From: Calliphora vicina
Lineage: Eukaryota; Arthropoda; Insecta; Diptera; Calliphoridae
Direction: 5' to 3'
Assembly (NCBI RefSeq): GCF_958450345.1
Contig: NC_088783.1
Coordinates: 24,431,701 to 24,495,700, forward strand
Length of the DNA: 64,000 nt
A program made the position numbers and the translations under genes. Below are positions 34,086-43,207 of the stretch, in pieces; the stretch's first letter is position 1, and each line of letters begins with the position of its first letter. The notes under the pieces were generated by a model. The model was not told the origin of the DNA and searched no databases. It worked only from the letters and a program-made list of their open reading frames with translations.

Positions 34086-34559
34086 CTATGTTCACATTTG
34101 CAGAGTTAATCATCTCAAACGTGATTAAGTTCTAATCACTTCAAAATCGAGGTGATTATCATCCATACATTTAAATGATTTGTTAATCACTTCAAATTGA
34201 CATGATTAAAACTTAATCACTTCATTAATCACATAGAATCACCTGAACATACCTCACACCGAGTATAATGTAGCATCGGCCACCTTTCAGCGTAGTACCA
34301 ATAAATAAATTTTGACAGACGTTTTTTTTCCTTAAAAACCTTAAATAATTCATCAATATTCACAATTTCATAATTAAAAAGTTTAAAATAATCTGCTGAT
34401 ATCTTTAATAAAGTATTTATTTATTGTTTGTTGTTTTTTTATTTGTCAACTTAATCGTTTTAGTGTCAACTTAATCATCTCAAATGTAATGTCAACGGCT
34501 TTGATTAACTTAATAAAAATTTTGCTTAAACGAGTTTAAAAGCCCAAGTGTGAACATAG
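34086..34559. mobile_element. 474-bp MITE with CTATGTTCACA ends and subterminal repeats
   Basis: The left end CTATGTTCACATTTG is the inverse complement of the right end CAAGTGTGAACATAG apart from one base. Inside the left end are repeated TTAATCACTTCAAA-type words (TTAATCATCTC, CTAATCACTTCAAA, TTAATCACTTCAAA, TTAATCACTTCA, TTAATCAC), and the right end has ACTTAATCATCTCAAA. Such subterminal repeats are common transposase-binding arrays in hAT and related elements. No coding frame; no clear target duplication. Confidence 0.65.
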
Positions 34560-34799
34560 CATAAGAGTGCTATATTCGGCTTTGCCAAATCTTAAATGCA
34601 AACGGACGTAACTAGACAAAAATTCAAAATCGAGCTTTTGATTGATTATGGTTCTCTTTATCAACATCTTCACATGCTCACTCAAATTTTTAGTCCCCTG
34701 CCATCAAAAATCACTACTTTATTAAAGAAATTCAAACGCAAAAAATTACCAAGAATACTTTATTACTACGTTTTTTGCTTCTCCTGGGAATTTCTATAC

Positions 34800-36034
34800 A
34801 TTGCTGGATATTCATTTATAAGTCATTTTGAATGGTACATATCTCTCATTTATTATCACTTAGTTATTGAATATTACCCCCTGTCTATACTTGACAAATA
34901 TTCATCATAACAATAAATGACATTTGTTGTCAAGACAAAATTGTCTAAGCAAAAGCACTAACAATTTTATCATAACGAAGCAATAATACTAATAAATGGA
35001 GACTATACCTGATAATTCTTTATCTAGACAACCATTTTGAAGTTTATCATGATAAAAATTTGTTAGGTATAGACAGGGGGTTATAGTGTAAACAACAAAT
35101 TTTGTTTTGCTTCGATAATGTCGAATTTTGTTCCAACAAAGCGTCAAATGCGGGAAGTTTTGCTTTACTTCTTTGAACAAAGTGCCGCTAAAGCACGCCG
35201 ATTACTTATCGAAGCTTATGGTGAATGTGTTACACCGATTTAAACATGCGAGAATGGGCTGTGCGATTCAGAAGTGGAGATTTTGACCAAGATTTCCCAG
35301 GCTAGCCAAAAAAGTTTGAAGACCAAGAATTAAATGCATTACTCCATGACGATTTTTATCAAACTCCATACGAATTGATGCTGAGAGACCTTGAAAGAAA
35401 TCTCTGAAATGCTGCTTGAACGCTATAAAAGAAAACAATTTTTGCACCGAATCATTACTTGCGATGGCATAGGGATCCATTATAATAACCCTAAGCGAAA
35501 GAGATCGTATGTGAAGCCCGGCCAACCAACCGAATCTACTCCAAAGACAAATATCCATGGCACTAAGGTAATTATCTGTATTTGGTGGGAGTAAAAGGGT
35601 CATATCTATTATGAGCTGCTGAAATCTGATCCCAGGGAACCTGTACCGAATGCAACTGATTCGTTTGAAGCGAGCATTGGCCGAAAAACACCCAGATATG
35701 AAAGCGTAATATTCGATCATGACAACGCACGGCCACATGTGGCAATTCCTGTTAAAAAGTATTTAGAATGAAGTGGTGGGGAAGTTTTATCTCACCCGCT
35801 TTATAGTCCAGACCGTGCCCCGTCCGACTACTATTTGTTTCGATCGATGCAGAACGCTCTCTATGGGATACGCTTCACTTTGGAACAGATGCGCTTGATT
35901 TGTTCTTGGCCGCAAAAGATGAGCAGTTCTTTTGGCTCGGTAGCCATATGTTGCCAGAAAGTTGGGAAAAGGTCATAGCTAACAAAATAAAAGCTAAACG
36001 TTTAAAAAATCATGCATTTTTAAGTCATACACCC
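34800..36034 (+). mobile_element. Mariner family A, nearly full, carrying a nested MITE (copy 6)
   Basis: The 5' leader (TAAGTCATTTTGAATGGTAC) is split by a MITE at 34877-35080. The start codon is at 35118 (MSNFVPTKRQMREVLLYF). A deletion removes the second helix-turn-helix (DDFYQTP joins YELMLRDLERN). The first catalytic block is changed to TCDGIGIHYNN; KRKRSYVKPGQP, HGTKVIICIWW, LIRLKRALAEK, FDHDNARPHVAIPVKKYLE (frameshifted) and YSPDRAPSDYYLFRSMQNAL follow, then EQFFWLGSHMLPESWEKVIA. The 3' end is GCATTTTTAAGTCATACACC. REP-2 starts right after it. Confidence 0.9.
34877..35080. mobile_element. 204-bp MITE with CCCCCTGTCTATAC ends and TTA duplication, nested in mariner
   Basis: The left end CCCCCTGTCTATACTTGACA and the right end TTAGGTATAGACAGGGGG are inverse complements over the outer 14 bases and imperfectly further in. 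TTA flanks both sides as a direct repeat (34874-34876 and 35081-35083), the duplication typical of PIF/Harbinger-type transposition. Comparison with mariner copies 4 and 5 shows that the leader is continuous without it, which proves insertion. Confidence 0.8.
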
Positions 36035-36510
36035 GCCTGTGACGAATCTTATATACTCTTCACCAAATCATACTTTAAAATAAAAATTTTAAATATTTTT
36101 AGGTAAACAAAATTAAGAAACTTATTTTTTCAAATCTTTTTTATTTTAAATTTCCTTTTATTTTTTTTTAATTTAAAAAAAAAAATTTTAATTTTATTTG
36201 TGAAAAAAAATTTTATAACAGAAAATTTTATTTGGTGAAAAAAATACGCGGTGAAAAATATTTCCCGATTTTGACTCATTGTATGTCCGACTTATTTTGA
36301 CCTTATATACGTTGTTGCAAAGGTCTTTGAAATATCTATTATTAGATATCCATATTGTCTATATTAATGACTTAGTAATCCAGATATAGATCAAAAATAG
36401 GTCAAAAATCGAGGTTTTCCTTATATCTCAGCCATTTCATCATACAGACGGACATGGCTATATCGACATCGCTATCTATAACGATCCATTAAATAATAAT
36501 ATATATATTC
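36035..36510 (+). repeat. REP-2 dispersed repeat, best copy
   Basis: Starts CTGTGACGAATCTTATATAC and CTTCACCAAATCATACTTTA, passes an A/T tract, then TTTCCCGATTTTGACTCATT, TATACGTTGTTGCAAAGGTC, TTTGAAATATCTATTATTAG, ATATCCATATTGTCTATATT, ATCCAGATATAGATCAAAAA, and ACAGACGGACATGGC. Other pieces of the family are at 18960, 20228, 30981 and 60430. Noncoding; class unknown. Confidence 0.7.
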
Positions 36511-36537
36511 AGATTATTAAAATCCACCAAAAAACAC

Positions 36538-36671
36538 TAACCCCCATTTTTTCCATATCTGGTTATCGTTTTTCGTAACGATATACTTCCAATTAACATT
36601 TTTTTTGTATGAGAACTGTCAGTATATCGTCGCGATAAAAAATAACCAGAGAATGAGAAAATGGAGTAAGT
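36538..36671. mobile_element. 134-bp palindromic element with about 48-bp arms
   Basis: Left arm includes CCCCCATTTTTTCCATATCT, GGTTATCG and AACGATATAC; the right arm is its imperfect inverse complement (GTATATCGTCGCGATAAAAA, ATAACCAGAGAATGAGAAAA, TGGAGTAAG). It would fold into a long hairpin. No coding frame. Confidence 0.6.
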
Positions 36672-36849
36672 TTTCAAAATGCCTTTTCCACATCCAGTAA
36701 ATGGTCATTCTGAATGCTGATTTCTAGAAACATAGGAACGACGTTAAATTGATTAAAAATATAAGCTTTTTTTGATCATACTAGAGATTGGGTGAATGTT
36801 TTCCTATGATAGGTTACATATGGCGCTCGAGCTTTGATACATATAGAAT

Positions 36850-36942
36850 TTAGGTAAATCATATACAAGAAAAAAATCCGTCCACCCTTCCTTTCTTATT
36901 AAAGGTATGTCAAGGTGAATCATATACAAGAAAAAAATCCGT
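36850..36942. repeat. 61-bp-spaced direct repeat
   Basis: AGGT(A/G)AATCATATACAAG followed by AAAAAAATCCGT occurs twice, starting near 36851 and 36912, with only one difference over about 30 bases. Confidence 0.75.
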
Positions 36943-37012
36943 ACTCCCATCTAAAAACGATATACGACTCTCGCGACTTCTGTAGAAACCATCCGGTACT
37001 TTTGATAAATCA

Positions 37013-37184
37013 GGGGCCAAATTACCGCATTCGATATCGAGTAAAATTGATTGTAATTTTCTTATTTGAGATTATGGCATTCGATATCGAGCAAGAAATT
37101 TAGTACATTTTATCATAATTTCGATATCGATATCATTTTTTGATAGGATATCTTATTCCATCACGAATGCGGTAATTTGGCCCC
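37013..37184. mobile_element. 172-bp MITE with perfect 21-bp inverted ends
   Basis: GGGGCCAAATTACCGCATTC plus G at the left is exactly complementary to CGAATGCGGTAATTTGGCCC plus C at the right. The interior repeats ATTCGATATCGAG and ATTTCGATATCGATATCATT. Noncoding; flanking duplication not obvious. Confidence 0.8.
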
Positions 37185-38084
37185 AGACCTGATTCACCAG
37201 CGACACACCTCACACACACTTCAGATTATGAAAGAAGCGTAAAACAAGATTGGTCAACCTGTGCTGTTGTAGAGAGGGTTAGCTATATAATATGTGTTGT
37301 AGCGAACAACTTCAATGATTGTTAGTCGACATACGTCCTATCATACAGTACCCAGTAAATCCAGTAAACATTTACTTAAATTTCGGAGAACTTCAAAACT
37401 TTCCAAGCGATTGTTGTTTCGTGTTATATTGAGCTTTATTGAGAGCTTTAGTGACAGAACGATTTACCATGTTTTAACAAAATATTTATTTAATTCCTCA
37501 CTACTTCTATTATGGAATTTTTATTACATATATCTTATTTTATAAAAATATAATTTGATGAAGAACTATTCCGAACAACCTTCGCATGTTATATAAACAA
37601 ACACTTGAAATTTCTTCTTCGTTTCAACAAACATACATATATTGACTAATGCATCCTTCAGAATGTTTTTGGAAAAATTTAATTATAAACTTTATTGACG
37701 CGTACTCTTAAATAAAATAAGAGTAAAACTCATTTTATACAAAACCAATGCCAAGCACTCACTCACTACATTCAGAACGGAAGAGGAAAAAAACTTTAAC
37801 TTGAATGGGAAAAGAAAAGTGGTTAAAAATTTAAGACAAATTAATCATGTGTTAAGAAATGTTTGAGATAAATTCTTTAAGATTTGTCTTTACTTTTGGT
37901 AAAACAAAGCATAAAGTGATTGGCTATAAAGGAAATGTATAAATGGAGGATACTAAATAATTGCTAATAAAACTTCAAAGAAATAGAGTTGGTTTTTTTT
38001 GAAATAGGGTGAAAATTATAAAACTGTAGATAATTTTTAAAGTCAGAGAAAGTGGGAAGGGGAAAAGCCAAAATAGTGAAGCAG
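37185..38084. other. AT-rich noncoding stretch
   Basis: No repeat family or coding signal recognised; the plus-strand open frame at 37315-37545 shows no motif. Confidence 0.45.
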
Positions 38085-38140
38085 ACCAGAGAATCTGCTG
38101 GGAATCAAACCCGCAACCAGACAACTAGCCAACCGTTTTA
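38085..38140 (-). mobile_element. tRNA-derived SINE-like sequence, second copy
   Basis: On the minus strand GTTGGCTAGTTGTCTGGTTG precedes GCGGGTTTGATTCCCAGCAG, with a B box GGTTTGATTCC one base from consensus. The layout matches the copy at 20095-20165, although the 3' flank differs. No cloverleaf is complete. Confidence 0.45.
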
Positions 38141-39789
38141 TGTTTTAATACTTCGAAAATGTTATAAAATTACAAAATTTTCTTGAGTCTTAAAAGGTTT
38201 TGTTTTATAAATAAACAATCTTATTTCTAATATAGTTTAAGGCTCATTTACAATTTGATGTCAAAATAATATAATCTTGATAAATCTGAAATTTAAAAGG
38301 ATGTTTCAACAGCAACCTTTAAAATTTATAATGTTATAAAATGCTCTATCTTAACAAATATATCACAATCTTTAATGGAACTTAAACAAAATCAAAACAG
38401 GTGCTCTCAATTGAAAAAAAACCTTTTCCAATCAATATTCACAATACTTTTGATTCTTATCAATGACAGTGGAAAATCAAAATCTGAAGGATTATAGACA
38501 ATAAGAAAAAAGGAAAAGGATTTCATTGTGAAACAATCACAGGTGCAAGTGTATTATGGAAATTGTCTCATTCCTCTAGGCAAAAGACAAACACTCAAGC
38601 ATCATTCCCACGATTGAAAAAGAACTTCAAAATTATCTGATATGCTCATCACAATTGCAAAGACATTTTAGACAACAAAAAAGGAAACAGACATAAAGAA
38701 TATCTAATGTGAGTGATATTTGTGTAACAATTTCAATGTAACTATTTGAATTATACAATTTGTCTTATGTTAAGGGATGTCGGAGTTGTAACATCTTTCT
38801 ATTTATTTTATAAAAATGCTGAGCAGGTAAAATTATTAGTTTTTACTACCAAGAATGATCATTTGTTTGCTATTCTTACAAAACCGGAAGGCTGACCTCT
38901 AAGTATAGATTTTACACACAATATTAATAAATTGTAGTAGACTTAAAACAATAATATTGTATTATATGATTTTATTTTATTTATGCCTTTGTTTTCGTGT
39001 AAATTATATGTTCCGGAAGTTATTTGTTACTCATTGTTTCACTACAATTCCTTATATTTTTGCAAAGACAGCCTTTTCGTAAAATGTATGAATGAATGAC
39101 AAAACATATAAAATATTGTGCAAGGATTTGTCTTGGTACTAACTTTACCGTTTGTTCTATGTAGGACTGAATGAATGAATGTGTTTTTAGTTTTCTTTGG
39201 TTTGGTTTTTATAGATATTTTTTATTTGTTTGTATTTAAAATGTCATTTATAAATATTATTACAATAGTTTCTGTAGTTGGCATTAGTCGTCACCGTAGC
39301 CATAAAATACAAATGACAATTACGACTATCGCTACCAGCGACAGGCGTCCAACGGCAAATAATGTTATTATACAATTTTGTCGTTTGCTGTTACTGTTAC
39401 TGTTGCTATTGTGTTTTGTTTTTGTTTGGCCTAAATAGAGCAGGCATATTTAAATTTATGAATGAATTTAAATCTAAACAAGCCAAATTGTTACTTCCAC
39501 TCATAGTTACTTTTATATTTCATGCCAATTGTCATTTAATATCGAATTATTTCAGTTTCATATTAATCGTAGCAAGAATGTTAGTTTTGGGGAAAGACTG
39601 CAAAAAGAAAAATCGCAATTGTCATAAAATTTCATGCTTGAACTGTTTGCAAATTGATTTTCATATAGAGTAGAGAAAAATGGTAGTAGAGTTGCTTAAG
39701 CAAAGGCAAACATTTAAATTGTTGTAGTTACTGGCAGCAAATCTTTAAAAGAATGTTATCGTTTTTTCTGAGTTAATTTTAGATCAAAA
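38141..39789. other. Noncoding stretch
   Basis: AT-rich with no recognised family. The two overlapping plus-strand frames at 39175-39673 are T-rich, contain a (TGT/TAC)n block and have no motif. Confidence 0.45.
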
Positions 39790-40645
39790 TCATCTTAAGC
39801 GTAGGGCACATTTTCACTTCATGGCTTTGTTAATCGTCAAAATTTTTCGCATTCTCGAAAAAGAAAATGCTCCAGGGGCGGCTCTATGGTGGCTCAAAGT
39901 ATGGTACCTTCGTCATGTTAAAACACGTGCCATTTTTTGTTTCCAATCCGATTTCAAAGATTTTTATATTTTTGGAAAGCGCTTTATCTCTTATAATTTC
40001 CGAGCTATAGCCATTTTAAAAATTGAAGTTTTAAAATTTTGCTATACCTTGGTCCACCTTTTTAAAAATATAGGGGGTATTTTTGCACCGAATGGACTTA
40101 AATTTTCTTTGTTAATTAGACAACTAAATTATCAATTATATACAAACAATTTCAGATAAATATCTATTACAGATCCAAAAATAAACGATTTTCAATTTAA
40201 AACTTAAAAACATAGTAATTTTTGGCTGGTTTTTGGTCGAAAAGGTGATTTACCTCTTTTTTTATAAAAAAAAAAATTTTGTTTTTCTATGAGTCATCAA
40301 AATTTTATGTTTTTCTATAAGTCATCTTTACGGAAAACGTTTTGGTATAAAAAACATGTCCTATTTTTCGAATATGTAACCCCTACGCCCTTCGGAATTA
40401 AACCTATTTTTTAAAAAATTTCAAATTTGGGCCACATGTTCTAAAATCCCAAAGCTGATATCAGAAAAAAATTAAAGCAGCTTTGGACACCGTGATGTGT
40501 TCCCTATTTTTTCTTAAAGTATTTTCCCAGCCCCGAAGGAAATGTGGATCCTATGAGCAAAATTGTAAAAAATAGCATTTTTGGGATTTTAGCTCCAATT
40601 TTTAGGAATTGCGGGATTCCCTTCGACTTTGTACACTTTGTTATT
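39790..40645 (+). repeat. REP-3 dispersed repeat (copy 3)
   Basis: Inverse-oriented partner of 19250-20040: GGGGCGGCTCTATGGTGGCT, GTATGGTACCTTCGTCATGT, GTGCCATTTTTTGTTTCCAA, TTTGGAAAGCGC, ACCGAATGGACTTAAATTTT, AGATCCAAAAATAAACGATT, GGCCACATGTTCTAAAATCC, TATTTTCCCAGCCCCGAAGG and AGGAATTGCGGGATTCCC. The 112-codon open frame inside is not kept in the other copies. Confidence 0.75.
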
Positions 40646-40654
40646 TATAATGAA

Positions 40655-41015
40655 AAATTTAAAAAGCGTTGAAAGATTTTATTTTACAGAACAGTAATTG
40701 CCCAATAACTCAGTTTTGGATTTTTTGTCGCTTGACTGGATTTAGAAATAAACGATTCAATTGGAGCCCTCAATCGTGTGATTTAACTCCATTGGATTTA
40801 TTTTTATGGGGTTATCTGATGTCGAAGGTGTATGCCAACAAGGCCACAACCATTGAATAAAGAAATTCAATGATACATCAAAGAAATTTAGCCAGATGTA
40901 TTTAAAATTATCATGGAAAATTGCGAAAAAAAAGGTTGGGTATGTGCCAAAATATCCATGGTGTCCATTTGACCGATGTGTTATTCTAGACATAGATCCT
41001 TGGCGTTGCACAGTG
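40655..41015 (+). pseudogene. C-terminal fragment of a DDE transposase (DLTPLD type)
   Basis: In frame at 40753-40858: NWSPQSCDLTPLDLFLWGYL followed by MSKVYANKATTIE, then a stop and, with frameshifts, REI.PDV, ENCEKKVG, HGVHLTDV. SCDLTPLDLFLWGY with a downstream KVYANKPATIE-like stretch is the third-acid region of a large group of insect Tc1/mariner-superfamily transposases. N-terminal and first catalytic blocks are missing. A second fragment of the same family is at 53196-53495. Confidence 0.75.
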
Positions 41016-42039
41016 TGATTTGGTATTGATATAATGTTATTCATTTATAAATATTTCGTTCTTTAAAACTTCTGTCTATTTACCAACAACTACCAAGTTG
41101 TGTTAGTGTTTTTGGGGTTAATACAACATCCCAATAATACAACAACTCATGTTATGTTGAGGTGCTACAGGCAGGTGCTAACTTTACTCGATTTCAAGAA
41201 ATCAAAGAAATACTAAGCAAAAAATAAAAAAAAAAACTAAAAAACAAATACAACAAACCAAAAATTGTTTTTACTACGGTTCAACGAATATTTAACTAAG
41301 TGGCGTATATCACGCTCACTCGTTATTAAATTCAAAATAAAAACAACAATGTACCACAACCATAGCAAAAACAACAAGAAACAAACATTACAATAACATT
41401 GTCGTAAATGTTTGAACTGTTAAAGAGACAATATTAAAGCCAAAAAGTTCAAAAAGTAAACATTTTTGGCAGTAAGAAACAATATCACTATGGGTAACGT
41501 TTTATATTAATGTAAAAACAATGTACAGACATACAAAGACATTTAGGTTTTCTCGATATTTTTTTTCCTTGTCCAATGTTTTTTTTTTGGTTTTTGCAGT
41601 TCCTTTTTGTTTTGTGTTTAATTCATTGCTCTGTATCATGTTTGTTTATGCTTTAATGTCACATGAGGTTCAGTATTACAACCCACTAAAAGAATAGATA
41701 TGTAGATAGATAGACAGACAGACAGACAGTCATACATTTGTACGAAGTATAAGAACTAACATAAAAACAATTTTATTCGATTAAAGTCGGTGTGACTATA
41801 CCCTTCAACCTAAAATGGGGTGAGAAGGTTATGATTGTGTGAAGCTTTTACTCCTTAACACTCCTTAATAGTCTGATAGCTTTTATACAGGAGTAAGCTA
41901 CATATTGCAAAAGTGGTTATTTACTTTTATTATAAAAAAAAACATTTAAATTAGTGAATACAATGTTTATTTAGGTTTTCCAAACGATTCCTTCAATATA
42001 GTGATATTTTCTGAAACTCTTATCTAAAATTGTAAATAA
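41016..42039. other. AT-rich noncoding stretch with (GATA/GACA)n
   Basis: Contains the microsatellite TAGATAGATAGACAGACAGA at 41702-41730. No gene seen. Confidence 0.5.
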
Positions 42040-42628
42040 ATCCATGAAGATTGTTGTAAACTCAACAAGAGCTTGAAAAATCATTGGGAGCTACTCAATC
42101 AGCAATTTCAAAATGTTTTCAAGCAGAAGGATTCATCCAAAAGCAGGGAAATTGGCTACCATACGAGTTGAAGCAGAGAGACCTTGAAAAACGATTTTGT
42201 ATGTCTGAAATGCTGCTTGAACGCTATAGAAGAAAATAATTTTTAAAAAATTTATCCGATACGATAACCCGAAGCGTAAGAGATCGTATATGATGCCCGG
42301 CGAACCAACCGAATTGACACTAAAGCGAAATATCCATAGCTGCTGAAATCTGTCCAAACCATAGCAGGAAACATGTTCCGAATTCAACTGATTCATTTAA
42401 AGCTAGCTTTGGCACAAAACCCCCAGATTTGAAACCGTAGTATTCCATCACGTCAATGCTAGGCAACATGTTGCAATACCTGTTAAAAAGTATTTAGAAT
42501 GAAGGGGTTTTGCAACACCCAACTCATAGGACAGACCTTCCGGAAGCTCTCTCTGTGATACGCTTCTCTTTAGAAAAGACTATCTGACATTAGATTGATT
42601 CGTTCTTGGTCTTAAAAGATAGCTCCAT
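42040..42628 (+). mobile_element. Mariner family A, both ends lost (copy 7)
   Basis: Starts at CCATGAAGATTGTTGTAAAC and encodes, with frame breaks, SLGATQSAISKCFQAEGFIQ, KQGNWLPYELKQRDLEKRF, MSEMLLERYRRK, NPKRKRSYMMPGEPTE, LIHLKLALAQN, a decayed HDNARPH region and ENWIDSFLVLKD-like sequence. The first catalytic aspartate region is deleted. Ends at GGTCTTAAAAGATAGC. Confidence 0.85.
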
Positions 42629-42639
42629 TTAATTAATTC

Positions 42640-42772
42640 AAAATAAATTCCATTATGAATTAATTTAAAATGGTTTTATGGAATGAATGATGGACATTTT
42701 AAATTCTAAATTAAGATTTTAGTGAATTAAGCTAAACTTGAAGTAAATAATTCGGAACTCTGTTTAGCTATC
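42640..42772 (+). repeat. REP-4 internal fragment
   Basis: AATTCAAAATAAATTCCATT, TTTATGGAATGAATGATGGA, AAGATTTTAGTGAATTAAGC and CGGAACTCTG match the interior of 23488-24405 near 24180-24290. Confidence 0.5.
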
Positions 42773-42775
42773 GTT

Positions 42776-43207
42776 TCGTGTATGACTTCCTCAAGATTAT
42801 CAATGGCTAGACAAATAAATCAAGTTATGGAAGCTATGCAATATCAATATAAGAATTTATAGAATCATGATCATGAAAATTGGGATTGGAAAACAAAATC
42901 AGTGCGTGAGGTGGACAATGATAATTTTGAAGGATGCATTTGCCTAATATCTCATTTTGGAGAGAGAATATCCGACAAGAGTGCTAGGGCATCGGATTGG
43001 GAGAGTACAACTGCATGGCGCGAACTGGGCAATGATAAGCCTTGTTTTGCGATCTACAGAGGCCAAAGAATGGCAAATATTTTTCGAGAATTTTTCGAAG
43101 TCTATGTATACAAGCCTCATAAGTACATGCTTAAAAGAGAATATCCGACAATAGAGCTGAAACTCAAATTTTTCGGCAGAATAATTAAAAATCATGCCAA
43201 AATTTAA
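42776..43207 (+). pseudogene. Unrecognised interrupted open frame with secretory-like start
   Basis: One frame reads LCLAIVSCMTSSRLSMARQI, NQVMEAMQYQYKNL, an amber stop at 42858, then NHDHENWDWKTKS and VREVDNDNFEGCICLISHFG, continuing without stop to TAA at 43205 (about 115 codons after the amber). Base composition (42900-43080) is clearly less AT-rich than the flanks. No family is recognised, and another plus-strand frame (42957-43154) is open too, so the correct frame is uncertain. It lies just 3' of a mariner and REP-4 fragment, so it may be retroelement debris. The coding claim rests on frame length and composition only. Confidence 0.3.

Noticed and set aside
35268..35738. 156-codon minus-strand open frame, the longest in the window
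   Set aside because: It is the antisense of mariner copy 6. Similar antisense frames (WLAGLHIRS, RVIVMDP) appear over the other mariner copies because of the gene's codon pattern, not because of a second gene.
39821..40159. 112-codon plus-strand frame
   Set aside because: Lies inside REP-3 and is not open in the other two copies.
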